Source: Icerya purchasi (Eukaryota; Arthropoda; Insecta; Hemiptera; Monophlebidae). Taken from it: a stretch of DNA of 64,000 nucleotides. The stretch spans positions 296,836,464-296,900,463 of the forward strand of contig CM077116.1 in assembly GCA_039619475.1 (NCBI GenBank), read 5' to 3'. Under the pieces are notes generated by a model that was not told the DNA's origin, ran no database searches, and saw only the letters and a list, made by a program, of their open reading frames with translations. This document shows, in pieces, positions 23,430 to 34,080 of the stretch (positions within the stretch are counted from its first letter, which is position 1; every line of letters starts with the position of its first letter). The position numbers and the translations under genes are program-made.

Positions 23430-24802
23430 GTTTTCCTTTTACTTCCTGGTGCAGCTCCCTTAATGCTAATTTCTATATTCTTTAATCTCTGCTCAAATGA
23501 GTTTATAAAGGCTTCTTGTTTGTTTAATTTTTCTATTATTAATTGTAAACTTTGCCCAATTTTATTCTCTTGTTGTACTACAATAGCATTACTTGTGTTT
23601 TTACTTACTAGTTGAGCAAAACTTTGCTCTTCTCTAATTTGCTGTGATGATGCAGACACGTGTTTTTTTGATAAGGTTTCTTGTTGTTTTTCAGTAATCG
23701 TCTTCGACTTTTGTTGCATTTTAGTTTTATTCATTTTGTTGTCTTTTAATTTTTGTATTTCTTTTGCTATTGTACAACCGCGATAATTTACTGGATGATC
23801 CCCTCCACAAAGCACGCATTTAGGTGTTTCACTGATTGTTTTCTTACAATCTACTGTTAAATGATGCCCAGCACACTTAACACATCTTGGGTCCCTATGG
23901 CAGTGTTTCTGAGTATGATTAAAACTTTGACACTTTTTGTATTGTGGTATTAGTTTTGAAACTATTAATGGATGGATTTCTACCCTGCATCTTAATATAT
24001 ACGAAATTTTAAATCTTTTATCAACATTTTCTTGAGGATCAAATGCTAACATAAACATATTTAATGCCTGTTTGATTCTCCATTTTAATTTATTTACTGC
24101 TTGGATGATTTTATATCCTTGGCTTTTTAAATTGGCCATAATGCTTTCCCCTTTGCATGTGTAATGTAGGTTCTTAGCTATAACTCTAATTGGTCTGTCC
24201 TGTTTGTTTTCATAAGAATGCCATAAGTATTCTTTTTCCTCAAGAAATTTCGTCAAACTTCTATTTGCGTCACTATCTGGTGTATTAAATTTAATGCTTT
24301 CATTGCCTAATAATTTCACACGATATTGGGCATTAGGTAGGTGATTTTTCAACAGTTCATGATATCCATCATAATCTTTGATCCCTTGAACAATAATTGG
24401 AGGAGAGACAAAACACTTTTTTCCCTTTCTCTTGCTGGTTATTAGTACTTAGTGTCTGAAGAGGAGAAAGTGACATGTCTAACTTTCTTTTTTTTCTATT
24501 AGTTTTATTTTTAACTCTAATCCATACGGTTTCTTTTGCCAGATCTTCTTCACCGGTATGATATGTTTGGTTCTCCTGACTAACCTGAACCGGCACAGAT
24601 TTATTTTTTATATTTGAAATCTCATTTTGTAAGTTTTTAATAGCTTCTTGCAACTGACTTATTTGCATATTTAATTGTTTATTCTCATTAACAGAATTTT
24701 TCCAAACCGTGTATAAAGTTTGTTCATTTTGCGATCTTTTAAATTTCTCTTGGAACAGAGAATTATCATTTTTAATATTAATTTGTTGATGCAATGCCAT
24801 CT
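23426..24802 (-). pseudogene. Jockey ORF1 (gag-like nucleic-acid-binding protein)
   Basis: Encodes the RNA-binding ORF1 protein of Jockey. The likely start is the Met of MALHQQINIK near 24800. The N-terminal third is coiled-coil-like (QISQLQEAIKNLQNEISNI). A one-base frameshift in an A run near 24415 separates it from the main part, which continues in frame down to TGA 23428-23426. The main part has the pre-C2HC region and then three zinc knuckles. The first has lost its leading Cys (YKKC...H...C). The second and third are intact as CX2CX3HX4C and CX2CX3HX6C, the spacing known for Jockey gag. A Lys- and Gln-rich tail follows. Confidence 0.85.
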
Positions 24803-25030
24803 GTTTATTATCAGTAGAGCTGGTAATATATAAAATCGGTAATAAATAAAAGTGGTACGAATCGATTATAGATAACAATACAGCAGATAACAAAGGTAAC
24901 TTGCCAAAATTGTCTGTACCTGAGATAACAGCTGACGTTCCAAATAAACGAATTCGACAACATACGAGAACACATCGTCTAATTTAACGCTATCACTCAA
25001 TTCTTATCACAACCGAATAAGTCGGCAAAC

Positions 25031-25046
25031 TAGTTTAATTGGGTAT
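25031..25046. repeat. Target-site duplication of the Jockey element, right copy
   Basis: TAGTTTAATTGGGTAT, one mismatch from 4194-4209. Its position inside the RNase H reading frame confirms the insertion site. Confidence 0.85.
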
Positions 25047-25280
25047 GTTGGGAAAGGGTATCCAAAGCCACACGCGAATCAGATACAATCAAAATGCGAC
25101 AGCCGGATGGGGGGATTTAACTATAGATTCAAGGGCTAAGAATATGTCATAAAGTTCGGTTTCGAGAATGGAACAATGTTCATGAAGCCGGGAGGACGAC
25201 AAAACCAGGCCAGAGTAAAAGGAACAAACAGTAGGGGACGATTCAGAACCAAGGCGCAATTTTGCACCAGTACAGTAGGA
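25031..25280 (-). mobile_element. RNase H-bearing LINE, 5' half of the split domain
   Basis: Minus strand. Reads the first half of an RNase H domain in the frame containing CSILETELYDIFLALE (catalytic Glu region) and IVSDSRVALDTL (catalytic Asp). It then reaches the duplicated target of Jockey and continues at 4209. The upstream end is cut at about 25287 by the poly-A of a CR1-like element. Confidence 0.75.
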
Positions 25281-25287
25281 CTGATGA

Positions 25288-25420
25288 TTTTTTTTTTTTT
25301 TTTTTGTTTAAATAATTTGCGGGTCCCACAAGGCACTAGCCCGTCTGTGGGTTCCCAACATAATTATATTATTTATTTGTTTAATATAACATCAACTTAT
25401 GTACTACTTTATGTTACAAT
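25288..25420 (-). mobile_element. 3' stub of a CR1-like LINE
   Basis: Plus-strand poly-T (25288-25305) followed by GGGTCCCACAAGGCACTAGC and CCCGTCTGTGGGTTCCC. This is the same 3' inverted-repeat motif found at the ends of the copies at 34046, 44795 and 57813 and, inverted, at 29980-30051. Sequence up to about 25600 may be more of its 3' UTR. No ORF2 end could be read with confidence. Confidence 0.65.
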
Positions 25421-25809
25421 ATAGAAATTGTTAGCTTATATCTTACTATATTACAAAATCCACACTCTCATTATTTATCATATATGTTACAATTATACCA
25501 CCATCTGAAATGTTACTTCTTATTATAATGTCTTAAATATTAACTTATATATACAATGATACAATGTAATTTTTATAAAACTAACACTCCCTCATTAGCA
25601 GCTTATTAATTTCTCTGGAAAACATTAATTTCTCTGTGCGTATAAAGGTTCATTATTGTTCGTGTTCATCACTATTTCTTATCAGCTTGTAAGAAAGATA
25701 ACCAAACAAGTATGACGACTTATTTATAATATTATTTCATTAACTCGCATGTCAAACTGCGTGTTCGATTAATATTTTATTATTTCCGACTCAAGTTTCT
25801 CATCAGAGG

Positions 25810-26607
25810 ATGCCGGCTAAAAGGGGTAATAAACAACACATTAAGAGGCAACTAAGCGATAAGAGCGACGAAGCTATTAAAAAAAGGTCGCATCAGGAGG
25901 ACTCGGAAGATGAGATGGAAAATACCTCGATTGCGTTGTCAGTTAACGTGATAAAGCGCGAGGTTTGTGAAATGAAAAAGTGCATTGAATTTGTGTCAGA
26001 CAAGTATGATGTCATGCAGCAGTCAAATCAAGACTTGCTAACGGAAATTAAAGCTCTACGACAGCAAGTTGAAAAATTAACAAGCGAGCTTCAAAATAAA
26101 GACCATCAGATTGCAGAGCTCACAACCACAGTTCATCAGCTTGAGCAGTACGGCCGTCGCGAAAATGTTGAGTTGCATGGAATTTCGGAAGAGAAGGATG
26201 AGAACTTGCAACGAATTATTATTCAAGTTTGCCAGAAAATTGGGGTCGAGATTAAGGAAGATGATATTGTGACGACGCACAGGCTACCTTCAAGGAATGT
26301 GAGTCTGCCGAAACCGATAATATTGAAAACAACCAGGAAATTAGCGGATAAAATTTTAGACAAAAAAAGAGAACGCCGAATCTTGGACAAAGAAATTAGT
26401 AATAATTTAAGTAGTGAACGACAGGTTTACATAAACGAAAATCTGTCGAGGTATTACAAAGATTTGCTATGGAAGGTGAAGCAAAAAGCGAAAAATCTGA
26501 ATTTTCGATTCGTCTGGTCGAAAAGAGGGAAAATTTACGTTAGGAAGGACCAGGAAGCTCACGTACTTCACATCCGATCCGAAGCGGATTTAAATAAATT
26601 ATTATAA
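25810..26607 (+). CDS. CR1/L2-like ORF1, coiled coil plus FP25K-like C-terminus
   Basis: A complete 265-codon frame. The N-terminus is basic (MPAKRGNKQHIKRQ) and resembles a nuclear or RNA-binding tail. Residues about 50-115 form a heptad-like coiled coil (EIKALRQQVEKLTSELQ). From about residue 115 the sequence QLEQYGRRENVELHGI through the end matches the FP25K-like ORF1 domain found in CR1/L2-group LINEs. The protein would bind and chaperone the element RNA. There are no knuckles. The frame is intact, which stands out among the broken pol genes here. Confidence 0.8.
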   Translation: MPAKRGNKQHIKRQLSDKSDEAIKKRSHQEDSEDEMENTSIALSVNVIKREVCEMKKCIEFVSDKYDVMQQSNQDLLTEIKALRQQVEKLTSELQNKDHQIAELTTTVHQLEQYGRRENVELHGISEEKDENLQRIIIQVCQKIGVEIKEDDIVTTHRLPSRNVSLPKPIILKTTRKLADKILDKKRERRILDKEISNNLSSERQVYINENLSRYYKDLLWKVKQKAKNLNFRFVWSKRGKIYVRKDQEAHVLHIRSEADLNKLL

Positions 26608-26624
26608 ATGTTATTATAAATGTT

Positions 26625-27491
26625 TTGTTAGTTTTCGTGTGTGCAGGAATGAGTGTGGTGCGCGTGTATTGTGTCGATCTACGGCGTCGGCTGGGCAAGG
26701 CGGTTAAGGCAGTGTATACGCGTGAAGATGATAAGAGGAAATCCGAGATCTCTGTAAAAGTGCAGTGTGTGATGGTATGTGTGCGATGGGAAGTGTACGT
26801 AATGTATGTTGATGTTTATAAGTTTGTCTGTGTGTTCAGTTGGTGTAGAACGGTTCAGTGGTACTCTAGAGTCGATGAGGTATGTCTGTCAGTTGGTCGA
26901 TGCGAAATTGTGTGTTCTTGTTCTTTGTTGTATGATGCAGATACCGAAAGAAAGTTCAGACGTTTAAAATCGAATGTTGTTGACGTGAGAGAGAACTGTG
27001 ATCGTGTAGTGTCAGTAAGTGCAACTGTCGCTTGGCCGGGGTCGTATCTTTATTGTAAGGGGCTTCGTGCGGTGGTGGTTAATTTGTTACTATTCACTAT
27101 TTCCTTCTTCTGTTTTATTTTAGATGCACTCCATTGCGATAAAATTAAATCGATTTTTTCTATGTATATAGTGTACAGAGCGTTCAACTGTAATTTGTCA
27201 GTGAGCGTGCGGAAGTGTGATTGTGTCTATATAATCTGGGTGTGTTTATATGTGTATACTAGATATTCTGTCTTATATACGAGTAAATATCGGTATATTA
27301 ATATCCTAGTCCAATTACTGATAATTTTGGCGATTAGTAGTGCAACATCGATAACCGTTTTCCGAATACAATCTGTGATAGCTCAATATTTGTCGAAATA
27401 TGATCAATTCTTTTCCTCTATACCGTACTTTAACGTTACACTATTATCGTCTATAATTCAATTTTGCAAAAAAGAAAAAAAAAAAAAATAG
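26625..27491 (+). other. GT-rich inter-ORF spacer with a long open frame
   Basis: The 927 bp between ORF1 and ORF2 are G/T-rich and happen to be open for 288 codons. The translation is rich in Val, Cys, Tyr and Ser and has no domain I recognise. A related spacer fragment occurs at 34811-35160 on the minus strand and is also open over 66 codons. It could be a leader controlling ORF2 translation or an unrecognised small protein. I favour non-coding, because residue composition simply follows base composition. Confidence 0.45.
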
Positions 27492-27534
27492 CTATCATTT
27501 CCAGTAATAATAGCTTTTGATCCTCTTCTCAAAT

Positions 27535-29062
27535 ATGACTTCTCTAATTCAATATCGCAGTAAACAAAATTGCAACAATTATATTAATATCAAAAAATGG
27601 ACTGACAATGTAAACAGCATACTAAATGTAAATAATTCACTACAAATTAATACGGAGCTTTTTCATGTGTTGCACTTAAACATAAGAACCCTGAGACGTA
27701 ACTGGGATGAATTTATAACTTACATTCACAGGTCATCTTTAAGTGTCATCATATTAACTGAAATTAATATAAGTAAGGATGAATTAAATCTATATAATAT
27801 AACTGGATTCACGAATATTGGACTACAAAGACCTATAGGGTTTAATGGAGGAATACTTGTGTTTATAAATAATAAGTTTAAATATCACATTCGGGAGGTT
27901 AATAATAGACCAAGTATGGACCTGGTGATGATAGATATAGAGATTTGCAAAAACAACCCTTTACGCTTAATTGCTATGTACAGATCACCGAGTAAAAACG
28001 TAGGCGAATTTATAAACGAAACCGCTTCACTCCTAAAAAAATTAAGCAATAAAGATAATTTCCTGATTTGTGGTGATTTTAATATTGATTTATCTATTCG
28101 TAATGTACAGGCTGAGAATTTTTTAAACGTAATTTATGGGTCAGGAGGAATACAGTTAATAAATGGAATAACGAGAGAAGAAGAACGGATTGATAGAAGT
28201 ACTCAGTCATGTATAGACAACATATTTATTAAGTATAATACAAATGAAATTACTTCGGGAATTATTCACTCGAAAATATCAGATCATTACATCATTTGTT
28301 GTGCATTTAGTATCTCAAACCGGAGTTTTCAATCTATTAGTAACCCTTTGAAATATGTTTTCGATGAAAAGAGATTGCATAATAAGATAATTAATCATAA
28401 CTGGAATGAGGTAAGGTGCGCTACAACGTCAGGAAATATATATGATAATATACATTCAGTTTTTAAAGGCCTTTACAAAGAATGCAAAATAGAAGTACCG
28501 CAGAGTAAAAAGGTGACTAAATACTGTCCTAAAAATGAATGGATGAGTCAAAAAATAATCAATTTTATGAAAATCAGAGATCAGTACTTTAAACTTAGTA
28601 AAGGGAACAGAACCAATATTCGATATAAAAATTTATTTAGAAAATATCGAAATATGGTTACAACTGAAATAAGGAATGCGAAACAGAATTATTATCGGAG
28701 TCAAATAGTTAAAGCAAACAATGATTGTAAAAAAGTATGGAATGTAATTAACAATATTGTTAATAAAAACAATAAAACATCGATCGATGATTTCATCGTT
28801 AAACATTTTGGAAATACTGCATCAGTTGCTGAACAATTTAGTGATTATTTTATATGTTCAGTGGAACATCATAGACACGAATGTCACATTCAGTTGTTGA
28901 ATTCGAATTTTGATAATCGTATTTATTCTTCCTTTTTTATTCCGCCAGCAAATAAATACCAAATAGAAGCAATAATTAATGATCTAAAAGTTTATAAGGC
29001 ACCTGGATGGGATGAAATTAGGGTTAAAGATATAAAATAAAACTTAAATATTTTTGTTCCTA
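27535..29062 (+). pseudogene. CR1/L2-like ORF2: endonuclease and start of RT (truncated)
   Basis: The start is taken at ATG 27535 because the related copy at 33712 begins with the same MTSLIQ. Endonuclease landmarks in order are ILTEINIS (catalytic Glu), GGILVFINNKF, YRSPSKN, ICGDFNIDL, SCIDNIFIKY and SDHYIICCAF (catalytic Asp-His). A linker with KQNYYRSQIVKA and the opening RT motif KAPGWDEIR follow. A TAA at 29038-29040 and then the mariner insertion at the TA of 29061-29062 end the frame. RT catalytic boxes are missing from this copy. Confidence 0.85.
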
Positions 29063-29936
29063 AAGGGTGAGCCAAAAGAACATCCCGAATTTTAAATGCT
29101 CGTCAAATAAAGACTAATATACTTACGGAAATGAAACAAACGTTAAAATACTTCAAAAAGAACGCCATTTATTGCACACTATTAGTTTTGAACAATACTC
29201 CGTATGAATAGTCACCATTTTGATTTTTACATTGTTGCAATCTTTCCTCAAAATTATGCATTACTTTTTTAAGAGTTGGTTTTTTAATCGCCGCTATTTC
29301 CTTCTGAATGGCCAATTTCATCTCGTCGGTTGTTGCTGGTTTACCCTCGTACACCTTGCTTTTCAAGTAGCCCTATAGGTAAAAATCTGTCGGTGTTAAA
29401 TCCGGACTGCGCGGCGGCCAAAACAGCTCACAGTTTCGCGAAATCAAGCGGTCCTGAAACTTCTCTCTTAATAACCGCAAAACATCGTTACAAATATGTG
29501 GTGTGGCCTCGTCTTGTTGAAACCACGTTTTAGATAATGCAATCCTCTTCCGTCTGAGCTCCGGTAGAAAAAACTCGTTTAAAATTTGGATGGAGCGGTC
29601 GCCGTTCACAGTAACATTCGCTCCGTCCTCCTCGAAGAAGTAGGGACCGATTATAGCTTTCGCACTGACTGCGCACCATACCGTGATACGAGGGGAGTGC
29701 AAGGGTACCGGGTGAACGATTCGAGGGTTCTCAGTAGCATAATACCGCATGTTTTGTTTATTAACGTTACCATTTAAATCGAAATGCGCCTCGTCGCTAA
29801 AAAAAACATAATCCAAATCGACGTCTTCTTCCTCCAGCATATCCAAAAATTTATTTCAAAATTCTAACCTTCTTGGCTTATCTGTTGGTATCAATTCTTG
29901 GGTTAGTTTTATCTTGTATGGGTGCATATTGAGGTC
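29063..29936 (-). mobile_element. Mariner-type (IS630-Tc1) element, truncated
   Basis: Minus-strand transposase fragment. It reads FFSDEAHFDLNGN (first catalytic Asp), TWFQQDEATPH (second Asp) and WPPRSPDLTPTDFYL (third Asp), then a tail with LKSKVYEGKPATTDE. There are 41 residues between the second and third aspartates, so the spacing is DD41D. Nonsense codons occur at 29373-29375 (Trp position) and near 29847. The N-terminal DNA-binding half is missing because the fragment joins CR1 3' UTR at about 29937. Its left end abuts a TA inside CR1 ORF2 and begins AAGGGTGAGCCAAAAG. The opposite terminus was not found. Confidence 0.82.
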
Positions 29937-30051
29937 TATATTGTATATATTTTTTTGAATAAACGTTAATAAGAGTGTCGGGCACTCACACAACGGGCAT
30001 ATTTGCCCTGTGAGACCCGCAACTTATTTCAAACAAAAAAAAAAAAAAAAA
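29937..30051 (+). mobile_element. 3' UTR and poly-A of CR1-like copy 1
   Basis: Matches the reverse complement of 57813-57935, including GCATATTTGCCCTGTGAGAC. It ends in poly-A at 30035-30051. This proves that the mariner fragment replaced the middle of the LINE and did not end it. Confidence 0.8.
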
Positions 30052-30159
30052 GCTGGAGATCGTAGCGAGTCTCATATCAATGTTATCAAGATATATGTGG
30101 TTATTACTATTATTACGATACAATTTTTTTTTTTTTTTTTTTTATATATTTATTTATTA
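30052..30159. other. AT-rich stretch with poly-T
   Basis: Contains a poly-T tract (about 30123-30143) between the CR1 poly-A and the plus-strand RNase H fragment. Nothing else recognised. Confidence 0.4.
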
Positions 30160-31036
30160 TAATTATTGTTACTTTTATATTTCTATTGCTCTTTACACCA
30201 TGCTATCAACCAAATTCTAACCTTGTTTTACCATCTCTCTAGATTTTTTTCATTTCGAATTTCTTTTGGTATGTTCCCCATTAATTTAATTAAAAGCGTT
30301 CTATCAGCCATCTCATCTCCATTCCCTAAACCATCGTCAGATCCTATTATTCTTTACATTCGTTCCTTAATTTATAATTTATTAACATCCCGTTCTATCC
30401 TAATTGACCTGTTCTGGATTCCGGGCCATTGCGGCATGGTTGGTAACGATCTTGCCGATTCGTTGGCATGTCTAGCTGCAGTAAATGGCCGTTGTCTTAT
30501 CGTTTTCACCATGACTTTTGGACTGATCTTTATCCGTCTCTTTTCTCCGATTTTAACTCTTTTCACCTCGCTATACAATCCTCTCCACCTACTTCTTCCT
30601 GATCTAATAATTTTCCCTGCATCAGTCGTTCTGTTATTTCTTCCATAACTCGCCTCCGCTTTAATCACAGTCTGCTTCCTGCCTCCCTCTTTCGTTTTAA
30701 TATTGTTCAGTCTCCCCTGTGTCCCTTCCATCCTCCTACCTTAAATTTGACCTGTGATGTAAATCACCTCCTATTCGAATGCTCATCTATCTCCTCAGAA
30801 CGCGCAGTCCTTTATTCTAATTTGCTTGGCCTTGGCCTCCCGACCCCTTACTGTGGCCACTACATTCTTGCTCTTCCTTCTCTTTCTGTTGTTCCTATAT
30901 TGGCTATCTTTATTTCTTCTGTTTCTAATCACTTCCTGATTTAACTTTCAAGTCCCTACGTTTCATTATTTGTTAGTCCTTTGTGCTGGGTAAATGTCCT
31001 GAGTTGACGCGCCCAAGAAAAAAAAAAAAAAAAAAA
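30160..31036 (+). mobile_element. RNase H-bearing LINE, 3' end fragment
   Basis: Plus strand. Reads the end of an RNase H domain (LFWIPGHCGMVGNDLADSLA) and, after a frameshift, the C-terminal segment DVNHLLFECSSISSERAVLY ending in a stop at 30942-30944. It closes with poly-A at 31018-31036. The same C-terminal signature (DPDHIMFECSSLSSEQ) occurs in the copy at 41235-44732, so they belong to one family. It is 5'-truncated and its poly-A abuts the broken 3' end of a minus-strand CR1-like copy. Confidence 0.78.
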
Positions 31037-33720
31037 TGAATACCTCTTCCTCTACATTGTCTATTTTACTGTTAATCCCCCTGGTTCGTATATAACAAGG
31101 TTTATCGCAATTTCTAGTCCTGTACGTTCTTGTTCTAGTTGATAACTGCCTATCTTCGAGTTTAGCACTGAGCAATTTGCTGTAATAATATAACATTTTT
31201 GCTATCATTTCGTTATTTTTGTTCCACCAAGTGATGTTATCTAATGCGTCCGTCTTGTTCTCGTTGTGTAAGACCAGTTTTAGACATTTTTTTTGTAGTT
31301 TGTTGATTTTCCTCATTTCTGTAATTTTCGCCTCACCCCAAATTCCGATTCCGTATTTAATTCTTGACATTATTACAGCTTCGAAATATAATCTTAGGCT
31401 TTTGTATGTCATACCTTGTTTTAATTTATATATTGCAAGAATATAGTCTGCCTAACTTTCCCCGCAATATTGTCAATATGGTTCCTCCATGTTAGACCTT
31501 TATCTAATGTTATCCCAAGGTATTTAAATTCATTTGCATTTTCTAACTTTTCACAATCACATATTTCCTTACTATGTAAACATTTTGTATTATGTAAAAT
31601 TAATTTAGGAACGAACGTTCTAAACCGGCTTGGCGTTCTTATATGCATCACTTTAGTTTTTTTAGCATTAATTAATAATTTTTTGTCGTGCGTCCATTTA
31701 CATACATTATTGAGATCTTCTTGTAACATTTTTTCAGCACTTTCTATATTAGAGTGTTCAATAACCAGTGCAATATCATCTGCATAAACATACACTTTAG
31801 AATTCCTTACATATCGGTAGAGCTCTTATGTAACTCCAAAACCATTTTAGAAACCTCCCTTTTACACCCATTTTTCTTAAGTCCTCAATTAGTATTTCTT
31901 GGTTCACTAGGTCAAAAGCCTTAGTGAGGTCTAAAAAAACTAACAGAAATTGTTTACCCACTGCTAATCCTTTATTTATATCTGATATTAGTGTTTTAAG
32001 TAATAATATCGTTGATTTTCCCTCTCTAAAACCAAATTGATTACTATTTATCAACTTATTTCCCTCCAAGTAATTTTTCAAATATTTTCCCACGTACTGC
32101 TCTATTATTTTTGCTATGACTGAAATTAATGTGACCGCGTTAGTTTTCACACTGTTTTCTATCTCCAGTTTTGTAAATTGGTCGCACCATACCGATTTTT
32201 AACTCTCTGGGAAATATTCCTTCTTTCAAAGAGTAGTTAATCATTTTCGTTAGTAATGGGGTTATTAGTTTCGAGTGTCTCCTGATATCCTTCACCCTTA
32301 TTCCGTCATATCCTTGGGCTTTATCCGGATTAAGTTTTTTTATTATGAATTCTATTATATCCTCTGTAGCTCTTGGAATGTATAAAGATATATTGATTTC
32401 ATCATCTATTTCAGTATTCAAGAATTTATTATCACAGAAGTGTTTCACTTTCCGTGTAATGGACAAGTAATAATTTAGGAATGCGTTAACTGCATTGTCA
32501 TAACTAGTAAAATTCCTGAGTATATCCTCATCTATTATTGCTTTTTTCTTTTTGCAGACTATTTTATTTATTATTCTCCAGGTTTTCTTCATGTCATTGC
32601 CTGCTTTTTGTAATTCCTGTATATAATATTTTTCTTTTGCTTGTCTTATTTCTTATTTAACTAGATTTCTGTAATTCTTATATAATTCTTTATATCGCCT
32701 ATTTGAATGGTTCCCTTTACACCTTTTATAATACAAATCTCTTATATGAATGTAGTTTAATATTTTCCTATTCATCAATTCATTCCTAGGGAAATTTCTC
32801 GTTTTCTCAACTGTTTGTTTTGTATACCTACATTTCTCGTAGCAATTTTTGAAAGCGTTTGCTATATTTATTGAAATTTGCTCCGTACCTGAATTCTCAT
32901 GCATGCTCTGCCAATCATATTTTTTTATTTCATCATTTAACACAATTTCGTTTAAATAACTATAGTTTGTTAATGTGTCTGCAATACATTTGTTAGTATT
33001 GATCTTAAACGCGCAGTTAACCGGGTAGTGGTCTGAGATTTTTGTCTTTATGATCCCAGCTACCACTTCATCAGCTGTGTATTTTATAAAAATATTATCA
33101 ATACAAGATTTGGTAAGACTATTTCCTCTTATTTCCTCCCGTGTAGTTCCCTTGATTAATCTGATCCCCTTGTGTTTTACTATAATGTTTAAGAAATCCA
33201 CTGCCGCAGCATTCCTTAATTCAAGATTAATATTAAAGTCGCCACATATTATATATTCCATTTCCCGGCCAAACCTTTTGAAAACCTCGTCGATTCCTTT
33301 TATAAAATCGCCGATTCTCTTACTCGGTGACCGATAAATAGCTAATGGAGTAATTTTTAATTTATTAAATAAGCTAATTTCTATCGGTATATTATCGTAC
33401 GCATCACTTTCAGTAAACAGTATTTTTGAATTCCATTCTTTTGCGACAAATATTAATATACCGCCGTTATAGTTTTTTGGCTTCCCCAGGGCGTATGAGC
33501 ACATTAGCCGTAAACGGTTGATTATGAATGTGTGCTAAGAGTTCATCCCAGTTTCGTATCAGGCTTCTAATATTCAAGTGCGTTATGTTAAAAATATCGT
33601 TATTTATTCCTCTTCCTCTGTTCCAAGTCTTTATAATCTCTGCTGTCCATTCTGCCATGCGCTCGTAGGTGCCACAACTAATTTTGTGGCAGAATTGTAT
33701 TAATGACGTCATACGGTTTT
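31037..33720 (-). mobile_element. CR1/L2-like LINE copy 2 (diverged)
   Basis: Minus strand. ORF2 begins MTSLIQFCHK at 33712, frameshifts near 33480, and then reads the endonuclease (32653-33504; YIICGDFNINL, KISDHYPVNCAF). The RT follows in several frames: GYDGIRVKDI, FGFREGKST, FLDLTKAFD, then VYADDIALVIEH. A deletion near 31797 removes the PQG box between them. The C-terminal part (30966-31412) is cut at 31037, where the plus-strand poly-A of the previous element begins. Many residues differ from copies 1 and 5, so this is an older subfamily. Confidence 0.82.
32653..33504 (-). pseudogene. CR1-like ORF2 endonuclease domain (copy 2)
   Basis: AP-like endonuclease of the LINE, 283 codons open. 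Landmarks are GGILIFVAKEW, AIYRSPSKRIGD, CGDFNINLELR, SCIDNIFIKY and SDHYPVNCAF. These give the Asp-Asn and Asp-His active-site positions. The catalytic Glu lies upstream, across a frameshift and a short deletion near 33480-33500, and was not found. The RT continues downstream in other frames. Confidence 0.78.
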
Positions 33721-34042
33721 TTTAATTGTTTTCTTCACTGTTTAGTTATCAAATGCCTATTAATATATAATTTGTGATCTATATTTTAAGTATGTCATGT
33801 TGTGCTCTGATCTCGCCTATTTAAGTTGCTATTAATACAATAGAGAATTGCGTAATTATCTATAACTATATACATTAGATTCGCACTTATACACATACTT
33901 GTTACCTGAAACCGAGATAATGCTATCAACAGAAGAAATAAACAATGATTATAACCATCACCAGTAGAATCCCCTTAACCTAACAGTACGTTTCCGGCCA
34001 GCCTTTACACATGCAGAATGTGTACACTTCCTCTCACCTTTC

Positions 34043-34045
<3 letters not shown>
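33721..34045. other. Unassigned, AT-rich
   Basis: Probably remnants of the 5' region of the CR1-like copy ending at 33720. No coding sequence seen. Confidence 0.35.

Positions 34046-34080
<35 letters not shown>

Larger units (their letters stand above)
4210..25030 (-). mobile_element. Full-length Jockey element carrying a 16.3-kb insertion
   Basis: A Jockey-clade LINE on the minus strand, from its 5' end near 25030 to a poly-A tail (plus-strand poly-T) at 4210-4220. After removing the palindromic insertion and one GCAAAT copy, its own length is about 4.5 kb, as expected for a complete Jockey. ORF1 (gag) runs from about 24800 to 23426. ORF2 runs from 23429 to 23328 and resumes at 6997 down to 4397. 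The ORF1 stop and ORF2 start overlap as ATGA (23429-23426), pointing to coupled translation. Decay is modest: one gag frameshift, two ORF2 nonsense codons and an altered RT catalytic box. Confidence 0.88.
25600..30051 (+). mobile_element. CR1/L2-like LINE copy 1, interrupted by a mariner-type element
   Basis: Contains a 5' UTR, ORF1 (25810-26607), a long GT-rich spacer, ORF2 through endonuclease and the first RT residues (27535-29062), a mariner fragment, then its own 3' UTR (about 29937-30034) and poly-A (30035-30051). The rest of the RT was lost. ORF2 is almost identical to the copy at 57813-61000, so the two are recent relatives. ORF2 has a nonsense codon at 29038-29040 where the other copy has CAA. 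Confidence 0.85.

Noticed and set aside
30372..30731. Minus-strand frame antisense to the RNase H fragment
   Set aside because: Shadow of the plus-strand LINE; no motif.
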